Origin: Bacillota bacterium
GTDB lineage: Bacteria; Bacillota; Sulfobacillia; Sulfobacillales; Sulfobacillaceae
Assembly: GCA_021784595.1 (NCBI GenBank)
Contig: JAJYHT010000002.1
Span: 35,186-99,185 of the forward strand
Reading direction: 5' to 3'
Length of the DNA: 64,000 bases
Shown here: one piece after another, positions 8,913 through 17,545 of the stretch
Position numbering within the stretch: the stretch's first letter is position 1
Layout of the letters: each line of letters begins with the position of its first letter
Position numbers and translations under genes: made by a program
The notes under the pieces: generated by a model
The model's input: only the letters and a program-made list of their open reading frames with translations
What the model was told of the DNA's origin: nothing
Database searches by the model: none

Positions 8913-10046
8913 CTAAAACAATGCTTGCTGGAAATCCTCTATTAAGTCATCGACGTCTTCGATTCCTGCGGAGATCCTTAGCAACTGGTCTGTTACTCCT
9001 ATCGCTTGCCGGTCTATAGGCGCCATTTTGGCGTGAGACATGGTGGCCGGATGGCTTACGATAGTCTCCACTCCACCCAGGCTTACGGCATAAATCGCAT
9101 AATGAAGGCGCGACACAAATTCTTTGACGGGCAGTTGGGGGTCCAGTTCAAATGACAACACGGCGCCTGGACCAAGGGCTTGGCTTTCATGCAAGGATTT
9201 TTGAGAATGGGTAAAAAGGCCAGGATAGTACACGCGGTTGACTAGCGGATGGTGGGAGAGAAACTGTGCCAGGGTCATGGCGTTGGATTGGGCGCGGTCT
9301 AGACGGATAGCCAGGGTTTTAATGCCGCGAATGGTGAGCCAACTGTCATCCGGGCCCAAGATGGCGCCCCAGGTCACTTGAATTTGCTCCAGTTGAGTTT
9401 TGATAGCAGGGGAGTTCACTACCACTAAACCCGCTATGACATCACTGTGTCCGGCGAGAAACTTAGTAGCACTATGAATTACGATGTCCAATCCTAATTT
9501 CAGCGGCTGTTGCAGATAAGGAGACATAAAGGTATTGTCCGCGATGGTGACTAAATGGTGCTGGGCCGCCAAGGCCCCAATAGCGCGCAAGTCGGTGATG
9601 GTTAGAGTGGGATTGGACGGCGTTTCGATATAAATAGCGCGTGTGCGCGGACCAATCTGTGAAGCGACGTTCACTAGATCCGTCATATCAACATAGGTCA
9701 CCTCTAACCCAAATCGTTGTGACAGTTGTTTTAGTATTTGGTCAGTACCGCCATATAAATCCTTGGCCACAATGAGGTGATCTCCTGAGGAAAACAGCAT
9801 TAATACGGCAGCAATCGCTGCCATCCCGGAGGCAAAGGCAAATCCCGCTATACCTTCCTCCAATTCCGCAATGGTGTCCTCTAAAATGGACCGGGTAGGA
9901 TTTTTGCTGCGGCTATAGACGAAACGAGCAGCACCATTAGCGGGATCTTGATGGAAGGTGGATGCATGGTGAATGGGTGGGCTCGCCGCTCCGGTTGCTG
10001 GGTCAATGGTAGACGCATTATGAATCAGTTTTGTCGAAAAACGCAT
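8913..10046 (-). CDS. Cys/Met metabolism PLP-dependent enzyme (cystathionine gamma-synthase/lyase family)
   Basis: A PLP fold-type I trans-sulfuration enzyme of about 377 residues. Typical landmarks are YSRSKNPTR, FASGMAAIAAVL, YIETPSNPTL, the PLP lysine in HSATKFLAGHSD and SLGGVETIVSHPA near the C terminus. It acts on cystathionine, O-acyl-homoserine or methionine; the sequence alone does not separate these. ATG 10046 is chosen because AGGGAGT lies just upstream; the frame extends 18 codons further without a ribosome site. It follows the MocR-like gene on the same strand across a 26-base hairpin. Confidence 0.85.
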   Translation of the reverse strand: MRFSTKLIHNASTIDPATGAASPPIHHASTFHQDPANGAARFVYSRSKNPTRSILEDTIAELEEGIAGFAFASGMAAIAAVLMLFSSGDHLIVAKDLYGGTDQILKQLSQRFGLEVTYVDMTDLVNVASQIGPRTRAIYIETPSNPTLTITDLRAIGALAAQHHLVTIADNTFMSPYLQQPLKLGLDIVIHSATKFLAGHSDVIAGLVVVNSPAIKTQLEQIQVTWGAILGPDDSWLTIRGIKTLAIRLDRAQSNAMTLAQFLSHHPLVNRVYYPGLFTHSQKSLHESQALGPGAVLSFELDPQLPVKEFVSRLHYAIYAVSLGGVETIVSHPATMSHAKMAPIDRQAIGVTDQLLRISAGIEDVDDLIEDFQQALF

Positions 10047-10124
10047 ACGGCAGCACTCCCTACAGTAGTTACTGCACCATAGCATAAACTTCCGATGCAT
10101 ACGCTACTAGAGCCAAACTCCGGC

Positions 10125-10150
10125 CTTTGGTCCCTCGTTAGGGACCAAAG
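10125..10150 (-). terminator. Perfect 11-bp inverted repeat between MocR and the PLP enzyme gene
   Basis: CTTTGGTCCCT pairs perfectly with its complement across a CGTT loop, just after the MocR stop. It may end the MocR transcript or serve as an operator for the downstream gene. There is no T-run. Confidence 0.5.
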
Positions 10151-10156
10151 GAACCA

Positions 10157-11563
10157 CTAGAGAAGATCGTCGATAAGGCGCGCCAAACGTCGTATTCCTG
10201 TTTCAATTTGGGCGGTGGGCTGAGCGCTGACAGCCAGTCGGATCCATTGACTGAAATCACCATGGGGACTGAATGGTTCACCGGGTGCAAACAAGATATC
10301 GCGTTCGGATGCCCGGTTGTGCAGCCTCTGTGCGGAAATCCCCGCAGGAAGTTGAGCAAATACATAAAATCCATGGGACGGTTCAGCAAAGGGTGTGAGT
10401 TCCGACACGCTCTTCAGTACTTTGGACACGGTCTTTAATCGCGCGCCGTAGACCGTGCGGGCTCTTTGGATATGCGCGTCCACGCGCCCTTGGCGCAACC
10501 ATCCTTCGGCAACCAACTGGCTCAAGGTGCCAGTATGCAAATCGCTCAGTTGTTTTAGGGAGACGAGTTGACGGATAAGGTCGGAAGGTGCTGTCAGGAA
10601 ACCCACTCGGATGCCCGGCGCCAGAATCTTGGAAAAAGTGTTTAAGTACACGATGGGGACTCCGACTGCGTCTGCACTCAAAGGCGGAGCCCCGGTTTCC
10701 GCGAGAAAGCCATAGGCGTCATCTTCCACCAGAGGGACACCCGATTTTTTGGCCCACGCCATAAGTTGCGCCTGCCGCTCCCGGGACATGGTGACGCCCG
10801 TAGGGTTTTGGCCTACCGGTTGAACGTAAACAAACCGGGGCTGGATGGTTCGTAGCGAAGATTCCAATACATCCACCCGGATTCCGGATGCATCGATGGG
10901 AATTCCGATCACCTCCGCTCCGTGAGAGCGAAAAACGTGAAGCGCTCCTGCAAAAGTTGGCGATTCGGTGACGATCACGTCGCCTCGGCGCACCCAGAGC
11001 CGGGTCAACAAGTCTAGTCCTTGGAGTGAACCAGCTGTCACCAGCACGTTGGCCGGCGGGACGGCAAATCCGCGGCGCATTATGAACTCCTCGACGATGG
11101 CGCGTCTGACGCGCTCCAAGCCTAGTGTCGGGGAATAGCCAAACACCTCACGAGAGGGATACGAAAATAGTTCTCGAAGAATTTGCTGAAAGTCTTGGAT
11201 CGGCAACAAGTCGGGATCGGGCATGCCGATTTCGAAATTGTACCGAGCAGAACTCACGGCTGCTTGCATCAAGTCACCGAGAAAAGTGGGGGAAGTGTCG
11301 TAAGCCAGCCGCCCGGCCGCTGAGCGTTCAACGCGCTGGGGCCATTGCGGGGGACGAACCACTATCGGTGTAGATTGGTCGGACCACATGATGTATCCCA
11401 TCGCTTCCAACTCTCGCCAGGCCCGTCGCACCGTCGACCGACTTACAGCATACTGGCCGGCGGTCGCCCGTTCTGGCGGCAGCTTGGATCCAATACCGAA
11501 GTGCCCTTGCAAGATGTTCTCGGCAATCGCGTGGGCAACCACTTCGTACTGCCTTGTTGCCAT
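10157..11563 (-). CDS. MocR/GntR-type regulator with aminotransferase domain
   Basis: A 468-residue fusion. The N-terminal GntR winged helix has LPPERATAGQYAVSRSTVRR about residues 28-47. It joins a class I aminotransferase-like domain with VTAGSLQGLDLL, PVGQNPTG, the PLP Lys in NTFSKILAPGIRVG and a C-terminal RLAVS. MocR proteins sense PLP or amino compounds and often control a divergent operon. Here the aldolase and alcohol dehydrogenase genes start 237 bp away in the opposite direction and are the likely target. GGGAGGG precedes ATG 11563. Confidence 0.9.
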   Translation of the reverse strand: MATRQYEVVAHAIAENILQGHFGIGSKLPPERATAGQYAVSRSTVRRAWRELEAMGYIMWSDQSTPIVVRPPQWPQRVERSAAGRLAYDTSPTFLGDLMQAAVSSARYNFEIGMPDPDLLPIQDFQQILRELFSYPSREVFGYSPTLGLERVRRAIVEEFIMRRGFAVPPANVLVTAGSLQGLDLLTRLWVRRGDVIVTESPTFAGALHVFRSHGAEVIGIPIDASGIRVDVLESSLRTIQPRFVYVQPVGQNPTGVTMSRERQAQLMAWAKKSGVPLVEDDAYGFLAETGAPPLSADAVGVPIVYLNTFSKILAPGIRVGFLTAPSDLIRQLVSLKQLSDLHTGTLSQLVAEGWLRQGRVDAHIQRARTVYGARLKTVSKVLKSVSELTPFAEPSHGFYVFAQLPAGISAQRLHNRASERDILFAPGEPFSPHGDFSQWIRLAVSAQPTAQIETGIRRLARLIDDLL

Positions 11564-11799
11564 AATGGCACCCTCCCTGGGCCCGCTAATGTCGTGCTGT
11601 CCTCACCTATAGGGACGCCCCTAGAGACTTGATGGGCAGTTTCATTATAACGATACCTGAAAAATTCAGAGCTTCTTTGGAGAAGATCTTGAAAAATGGG
11701 TCCTTAGATCTGCAAATACTGACCTAATGGCCGTAGGGAAAATTGACCAACGCGTAGTATATTAAATGATGAGTCTGTCAATTTTGAAGGAGGAGAATC

Positions 11800-12900
11800 A
11801 TGACCACCTATGCTTGGGTGCCATCTGCCAATTTGGACGCTTTTGAGGCTCGCGACTTTGTGAGTGCTATGGATCGTGCCTTGTTGGAAGAAAATTTTGT
11901 TCCCAGTCCACTGGAAGAGGCACGATTGGCCATACAGCAAGTAGATGACCAGTCGCGGCCGTTTCGACGAAAGAATCATGCAGTTTATGTCCTAGGGATT
12001 CATTTCGTGGAAAAGATTGATCCAACCAAGCCTTTGCTGGTGCAATTTTACCCATATCTCATACGGTCATTGTCTAATTTGCTGGTAGTCGTGGCAGGTC
12101 CAGCGGCATCTCCTCGCCTTTACGTAACTACGCTGGAGCGTGGCGTTTATGAGATTTCGGCCTCCAGTGCAGACTCTGCCTCGGCCGAGTCCTTATATCG
12201 CCAATTGACGCGACGTATCGCGCCTTTGGCGCGTTCGCACCTGATTGTAAAAAACCGTTTTGATCCCGATTTGCCGTCCTCGCTATGGACCGGCACCGAG
12301 GCGTCCGACAGCCTGCGCGAAGGCGGCCGGGCACTGGACAGTTGGGACCTGCTGCCCACGCCATTTCCCATGGCCGAATTATTGTCGGCTGAAGATTTCC
12401 GCCACGTTCAGCGAATGTTTAACATTGGTGGTCTCAGTTATGGCAATTTAAGCGCGCGGCATGATGAAGAAAGTTTTTGGATGAGCGCCAGTGGTGTCAA
12501 CAAGGGACGGCTCAACGAGATCGGGCGCGACATCTTATTGGTCAAAGACTATGATGAAGAAGAACAGGGAATGGTGCTCAGTGTGCCGGAGCATGTAAGC
12601 CCGCGCCGAGTGTCCGTGGATGCGATTGAGCACTGGCGCATTTATCGGGCTCACCCAGAAGTCGGGGCCATTATACACGTTCATGCGTGGATGGCTGATG
12701 TCCCGTCCACGGACATCAATTATCCGTGCGGAACAATCGAATTGGCCAAGGCGGTCAGTGATACCATCGACCAGGCGCCAGACCCCTCAAGAACTGTAGT
12801 GGGACTGAGAAATCATGGATTGACCATCACCGGGCGCAGCGTAGAAGACATTCTGAATCGGATTGATGGGCAAATTATTCGGGAGGTACCCATGTCTTGA
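11800..12900 (+). CDS. Protein with C-terminal class II aldolase/adducin domain
   Basis: A 366-residue protein. Residues about 195-366 match the class II aldolase/adducin fold: GNLSAR, the zinc-binding HVHAW and the RNHGLTITG motif. This family cleaves or epimerises sugar phosphates such as fuculose- or ribulose-phosphate. Residues 1-190 form a separate unrecognised domain, which is unusual because ordinary family members are about 220 residues long. AAGGAGGAG precedes the start. The stop overlaps the TTG start of the alcohol dehydrogenase gene, so the two are translationally coupled. Confidence 0.8.
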   Translation: MTTYAWVPSANLDAFEARDFVSAMDRALLEENFVPSPLEEARLAIQQVDDQSRPFRRKNHAVYVLGIHFVEKIDPTKPLLVQFYPYLIRSLSNLLVVVAGPAASPRLYVTTLERGVYEISASSADSASAESLYRQLTRRIAPLARSHLIVKNRFDPDLPSSLWTGTEASDSLREGGRALDSWDLLPTPFPMAELLSAEDFRHVQRMFNIGGLSYGNLSARHDEESFWMSASGVNKGRLNEIGRDILLVKDYDEEEQGMVLSVPEHVSPRRVSVDAIEHWRIYRAHPEVGAIIHVHAWMADVPSTDINYPCGTIELAKAVSDTIDQAPDPSRTVVGLRNHGLTITGRSVEDILNRIDGQIIREVPMS

Positions 12901-14105
12901 GTTCTGACCAACGGTTTAAGGCCTTGCGCTACTCGTTGAATCTGGCCAGATTAGGCGTGCAGCGAAGCATGCCGCGTGCCCGAAAACCCTTGGCTACAGG
13001 CGCTCTTCATTATGGTGAGCAACGCTTGGCCTTGCCAACGTTCAAAACGCCATGGATACGCCTTAAACCAATTATGTCGGGAATTTGCGGTTCGGACCTC
13101 AGCTTGCTGCAAGGGGCTAGCTCACCTTACCTAGCTCCTTTAACATCATTTCCTATGGTACCTGGTCATGAAATTGTCGCGGAAGTCGACGAGGAGGGCA
13201 CACCTTGGCCGCGTGGCACCACGGTCGTGGTTGAACCCAGTCTATCGTGCGCCGCTCGCGGCTTGGAGCTCTGTCCCATGTGCAAACTTAAGCGCCCTGA
13301 CGCATGTGAAAACCGGGCCCACGCAGACTTGGGTCCCGGCTTATTGCTAGGATTTAATCATCGGATGCCTGGCGGGTGGTCGGAGCGAATGTGGGCGCCT
13401 GCCAGTCAAGTGATTGCGATTCCTCCCCAGATGAGCACACGGCGTGCGGTATTGGCGGAACCGGCCAGCATCGTGGACAATGCGCTCAAGCAAGTTGATT
13501 GGACCGCTGTATCGACAGTACTGGTGATTGGCGCTGGAACCATCGGGCTCTTGGCGACGGCGCGCTTGCACGACTTGCGTCCAGATCTGACTATCGCAGT
13601 ACGCGGACGTTATACGAGCCAGACAACATTGGCCCGTGAGTTGGGGGCATCGACGGTATTTGATGATGCTGGTGACGCTCAATTTTTGCGTAGCAAGAGT
13701 TTGGATACATGGGCGGGGAGAGCTTTGACCGCAAAATTTGGAGCCGCTCCATTTCGCTTGGAAGGGTTTGATCTGGTGATTGATGCGGTGGGTAATCGAA
13801 GTTCGTTGCGACTCGGGCTCGGCTTGACGCGGCCGCTAGGACAATTGCTGCTAATCGGCGGAGCGGGAGAGGTATCGGTCGACTGGACACCGCTGTGGTC
13901 GCGTCAGATTAAGGTCGTCGGCAGCTACGGCTATGGCGAGGATGGCGTGCAAACATTTCGCGATGTCTTAACCTGGTTAAATGTTACACCTCTTCCCATG
14001 GATAATTTGGTCACGCACCAATTTCGTCTCGATGCCTTTCGACAAGCTCTTCAAACATCATTTCACCATGAATCCGGCGCAATAAAAGTGGTTTTCACGC
14101 CCTAG
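12897..14105 (+). CDS. Zinc-dependent alcohol/sorbitol dehydrogenase-family protein
   Basis: Medium-chain dehydrogenase with catalytic-zinc motif SGICGSDL, the PGHEIVAEV glutamate, a cysteine cluster (CAARGLELCPMC..C) in the position of the structural zinc, and Rossmann VLVIGAGTIGLLA about residue 205. It probably oxidises a polyol or sugar alcohol with NAD(P). It starts at TTG 12897, overlapping the previous stop by four bases (TTGA), with GGGAGG upstream. The pair suggests a sugar or polyol route under control of the divergent MocR protein. Confidence 0.85.
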   Translation: MSSDQRFKALRYSLNLARLGVQRSMPRARKPLATGALHYGEQRLALPTFKTPWIRLKPIMSGICGSDLSLLQGASSPYLAPLTSFPMVPGHEIVAEVDEEGTPWPRGTTVVVEPSLSCAARGLELCPMCKLKRPDACENRAHADLGPGLLLGFNHRMPGGWSERMWAPASQVIAIPPQMSTRRAVLAEPASIVDNALKQVDWTAVSTVLVIGAGTIGLLATARLHDLRPDLTIAVRGRYTSQTTLARELGASTVFDDAGDAQFLRSKSLDTWAGRALTAKFGAAPFRLEGFDLVIDAVGNRSSLRLGLGLTRPLGQLLLIGGAGEVSVDWTPLWSRQIKVVGSYGYGEDGVQTFRDVLTWLNVTPLPMDNLVTHQFRLDAFRQALQTSFHHESGAIKVVFTP

Positions 14106-14174
14106 TGCTAGGGTAAACGAGAGCGCGTGCACCAGTCGGTTGACGCACGCGCTCCCTCTCACTGCAAAGACTAG

Positions 14175-14336
14175 TTCGCCGCGAAGGCGCACGGCTTGGG
14201 AGCAGGCCTTCGTCATGCGGAGGCAAATCCGGATTATGTGATTGATTCGGGTGCCTATTTGGCCGACGGCACGAATTCGATGCTAGCAATCATCCTTAGC
14301 GGATTGAACGGGCCGGATAGCAAGTTAGCCAAATAG
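14175..14336 (+). pseudogene. HAD-like C-terminal remnant
   Basis: A 54-codon open stretch between stops with no start. It reads FAAKAHGLGAGLR, NPDYVIDSGAYLADG and a final hydrophobic helix, resembling the C-terminal end of haloacid-dehalogenase phosphatases. The rest of such a gene is absent. Identification is by resemblance. Confidence 0.3.
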
Positions 14337-14406
14337 TCTGAGAAAACGCGAGGAAACCTTGATTTGCTGGGCGCACGCCGTATGATAAGAGTAGGAGGGA
14401 CGTTGT

Positions 14407-14736
14407 ATGCCGCAGACCGTGAATATTCCTGAACGCTTACCGATCTCGATCGATCCGGACGGCTTGACGGCACTGTGTCATCGCTATGGGATTCGGGAGT
14501 TGGCGCTCTTTGGGTCGGTCTTGCGCGACGATTTTACGTCCCAGAGTGACGTCGACGTGCTCTATGAAATGGGCCCCAAGTCACCCATCCGGTCGCTGTT
14601 TGACGTGGGGCGTTTGGTCGGAGACCTCGAGGATCTGTTGGGACGCCGTGTCGATGTGGCCAACAAGCAACGGCTCTATCCCGTATTGCGGGAGGAAATT
14701 CTTTCGACTCGGCGCGTGATTTATGCCGAAACGTGA
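14407..14736 (+). CDS. mntA: MntA-type nucleotidyltransferase antitoxin
   Basis: A small nucleotidyltransferase with the signature GSVLRDDFTSQSDVDVLYE (GSxxR..SDxDxL). In HEPN/MNT modules this protein neutralises the HepT toxin, in known cases by adding AMP groups to it. GTAGGAGGGACG precedes the ATG. It overlaps hepT by 14 bases, as expected of a toxin-antitoxin operon. Confidence 0.85.
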   Translation: MPQTVNIPERLPISIDPDGLTALCHRYGIRELALFGSVLRDDFTSQSDVDVLYEMGPKSPIRSLFDVGRLVGDLEDLLGRRVDVANKQRLYPVLREEILSTRRVIYAET

Positions 14737-15091
14737 TAACTTCAGCACGTTGACCCATATCGCGGAGGCTGTCGAACGTATCAAGCGCTGGACGGAGGGG
14801 ATTGCGCCCGAAGAGTTCCGGGATGATGAACTCCGGCAAAGCGCTATAATGCGCCAACTGGAAATCATCGGGGAAGCGACAGGCCGGCTGACGGCGGAAT
14901 TCCTGCAGACTCATGCGGACGTCCTACCCTGGAACGTCATGAAGAACATGCGAAACGTGCTTATTCATGGGTACGATGAGGTCGATATCGACATTGTATG
15001 GATGACAGCCACGCAGGACATTCCCGGGATTCATGCGCCACTCCAAGATCTTCTCTCGGAGGTCGCAGACGCATCGCGCGACGACCAGTAA
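14723..15091 (+). CDS. hepT: HepT-like HEPN toxin (DUF86)
   Basis: A 122-residue helical HEPN protein. The RNase-type motif RNVLIHGY (Rx4H) lies about residues 76-83, after MKNM and before the DEVDIDIVW segment, as in HepT. It is expected to cleave RNA when free of its partner. It overlaps mntA and sits in a region of worn-out genes, which is usual for mobile toxin-antitoxin pairs. Confidence 0.85.
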   Translation: MPKRDNFSTLTHIAEAVERIKRWTEGIAPEEFRDDELRQSAIMRQLEIIGEATGRLTAEFLQTHADVLPWNVMKNMRNVLIHGYDEVDIDIVWMTATQDIPGIHAPLQDLLSEVADASRDDQ

Positions 15092-15367
15092 GCACTCTTC
15101 CCACCGCATTGATGTCTTGTCCGACATACAACCGGCCGCAAACTGAAATCCGTTGCAGCGGGCTGACACATGGGCTGCGGGGAGTGGGAGTTAAGGCGTT
15201 CTTGGGGACAATAATGCATCTAGACCAATGATGTTCCGGCGCCGGGTGGTCCCCGGCCATACACAACTGAACTTGGCCTTTCTTCCAGTGCCAGCTATAA
15301 TGGTGGACCGCCGCCTGTGCTGGTGACACGGAGACAGGATACGGGCGCAAGGGCGGAGGAGACCAAC

Positions 15368-16066
15368 ATGAAGGCAGCTCCCATCATTCTGGTTCCGGGT
15401 TTTTGGCTCGGTGCATGGGCTTGGGACCAGGTGGAGGCGATATTGCGATCACAGGACCACCGGGTACGCTCCCTGACACTGCCGGGTTTGGAGACGCTCG
15501 AGGACAATCGGTCAGCAGTGTCTTTGACCAGCCATATTGACGCCATTTGCGACGCGTTGTTGGAAGCCGTGGAACCCGCGGTGCTGGCTGTGCACAGTGC
15601 GGCGGGTTTTTCCGGGTATGCGGCCAGCGACCGCATGCCAGAACATGGTCTACGTCGACACCGCCCCCGGGAAAGGCGCCCTGAATCCCGCCTTTGATGC
15701 GGTTGACTACCCGCTTCCACCGTGGGAGGGCATGGATCCCGCAAGACATTGCCCTTCTCAACCCGGACGAACGACGCCTTCTCCGCGATCGGGCTGTTCC
15801 CGAGCCTGGTGCGGTTTTGCGCGAAGCCGTTCAACTGACCAATTCGAAACGGCAGGATATCCCGAGTATTGTGATCTGCACCAGTCGCCAGCAAGAGGAG
15901 ATAAAGGCGGGGGCCAATCAAGGCTATAGTTTTTCTGGCGGGCCTGCCGGAATTGCACCGCGTCGCCTATATCGATCTACCCACGCACCATTGGCCGATG
16001 TGGTCACGGCCGGACGACATCGCGCACATTCTCGCGGAGGCGGCGCAGGGACACCTGCCTCGCTGA
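15368..16066 (+). pseudogene. Alpha/beta hydrolase pseudogene with several frameshifts
   Basis: Starts as a normal hydrolase (ILVPGFWLGAWAWDQV, then the nucleophile elbow HSAAGF, about residue 79). The frame shifts soon after the elbow. Further homologous pieces (VYVDTAPGKGALNP, then IPQDIALLNPDERRLL, then a C-terminal VAYIDLPTHHWPMWSRPDDIA) lie in successive other frames up to a TGA at 16064. At least two frameshifts break the gene. It was probably a small esterase or lyase-like hydrolase. Confidence 0.75.
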
Positions 16067-16531
16067 GAAACTTTCTTCGAGGCCAGTGGGACCGAGCGTG
16101 ATCGTCGCGGGGGTGCACGCCAATGCGCATGACCGGCGCGACGTTTCAGGACATCTCACCTAGCCAACGCACGAATCGTCTCGGAATGTTCACTGTAAGC
16201 GTCCTATATTCCCCAGCCTTCGGCGGCAACCGATATATAATGGCTTGCCGCATACATGCGGGTGTTCCATGCGGCCCCTGGCATCTGTTCAGGATGCGAT
16301 CAGGGAGATGCGGGGGCGTTAATACCGTATTAGTTGCCCCCGATGTGCATTGTTGCGTTGCCTCATGATTAACACCCACCGTTGCGGCCTGGGTTTGGCC
16401 GAGTCGCGGCCATGCTATTAGCGCGTCGCATGGAGACTGGCAGCAGACTCGTCCATTGATGAATCCCCTCATTGCGCGGTACCGAAGGGCAGGGTAAATT
16501 GTTCATAAACGCGTGAAAGGAATGATGTTCT
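16067..16531. other. Gene-free stretch
   Basis: No supported gene is seen between the hydrolase pseudogene and the acetyltransferase. It contains a possible promoter region for the latter. Confidence 0.4.
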
Positions 16532-17014
16532 GTGGACAATACCGTGACGGTGACGCTGCGAGATGTAGTCGAGAGCGACCTAACGGTCTTCTTTCAACAC
16601 CAGCAGGACTCCGTGGCCCAACAGATGGCGGCGTTCACCGCCGAGGATCCCAGCAATTGGGTCGCCTTTCAGAACCACTGGTCGCGCATTCTGGCCGATG
16701 AGGGCATCATGACGCAATCCATCCTGCTGGATCAGGAGGTGGTGGGCCACGTGGGGACGTTCGAGCAGTTGGGCGAGCAAGAGATTACCTATTGGATTGC
16801 ACGCGAGCATTGGAACAACGGCATTGCCACCGCCGCCCTGTCGCAATTTCTGCCGCGGATACCGACCCGCCCGCTACATGCCCGGACCGCCAAAGACAAC
16901 ATCGCATCGCGGCGAGTGCTAGAAAAATGCGGGTTTGCCATTACCGGCAAGGACCACGGATTCGCGAACGCCCGCCAGGCGGAGACGGAGGAATTCATTT
17001 TTACCTTAGTGTAA
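16532..17014 (+). CDS. GNAT-family N-acetyltransferase
   Basis: A 160-residue GNAT fold: LRDVVESDL at the N terminus, a VVGHVGTFEQ beta-4 region, WIAREHWNNGIATAAL for the CoA pyrophosphate loop, and NIASRRVLEKCGF in the C-terminal helix, close to the RimJ/RimL subgroup. The acetyl acceptor is unknown. GTG start with AAAGGA 12 bases upstream. Confidence 0.85.
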   Translation: MDNTVTVTLRDVVESDLTVFFQHQQDSVAQQMAAFTAEDPSNWVAFQNHWSRILADEGIMTQSILLDQEVVGHVGTFEQLGEQEITYWIAREHWNNGIATAALSQFLPRIPTRPLHARTAKDNIASRRVLEKCGFAITGKDHGFANARQAETEEFIFTLV

Positions 17015-17115
17015 CGTCGTGATCTCGCCCGTGCAGCCCTCCGGGTTGGAGGATGCGGTTTGACAATGAGACCACAACTAATGCCGCTAAAATGGGCAAT
17101 TCCGACTTTGATTGA

Positions 17116-17328
17116 TCAATCACAGAATCCGAATACCAAAAAAATGATTAATAATCCGGCTCCGAAATAACTCCGGTGGCCGCTGCGGCAGTAGAGCACA
17201 ATGTCAGCGGGCATTGGGCAGCATACCAGTTTCCGCAATTCATCGGCATCCCTGACGTCGATGACGACGGGACTGTTTGCTTGGTTGTTAAGCAATTGGG
17301 CTAATTGAGGAAGATTGATGGAAGACAC
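17116..17328 (-). pseudogene. Rhodanese-domain remnant
   Basis: Begins as a rhodanese (VVIDVRDADELRKL) and then jumps to the catalytic loop VLYCRSGHRS. The intervening secondary structure is missing and the tail is a foreign hydrophobic stretch. The CRSGHRS loop keeps the Cys, but the internal deletion makes a working fold unlikely. Confidence 0.55.
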
Positions 17329-17545
17329 TTAAGCATGGAAAAACGTTTGCTCGAGATAACGGGGAATCATCCCGAACTTTTTTGGGACGGTTTGGGAAAA
17401 AGCAAACACTGATCAATATACCCTAGTGGGTTGGGTATATGTTCGATGGCGCAGGCAGTCTGCAAAAGAATGTGTCGTCACGTGCAGGAAAACTACGGTA
17501 AGATACAGTTGTTTTTAGCACCAAGTTAGGCTCTACCATGACTTT

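Noticed and set aside
17116..17328. A functional short rhodanese
   Set aside because: The segment between VIDVRD and the CRSGHRS loop is deleted and the tail is unrelated.
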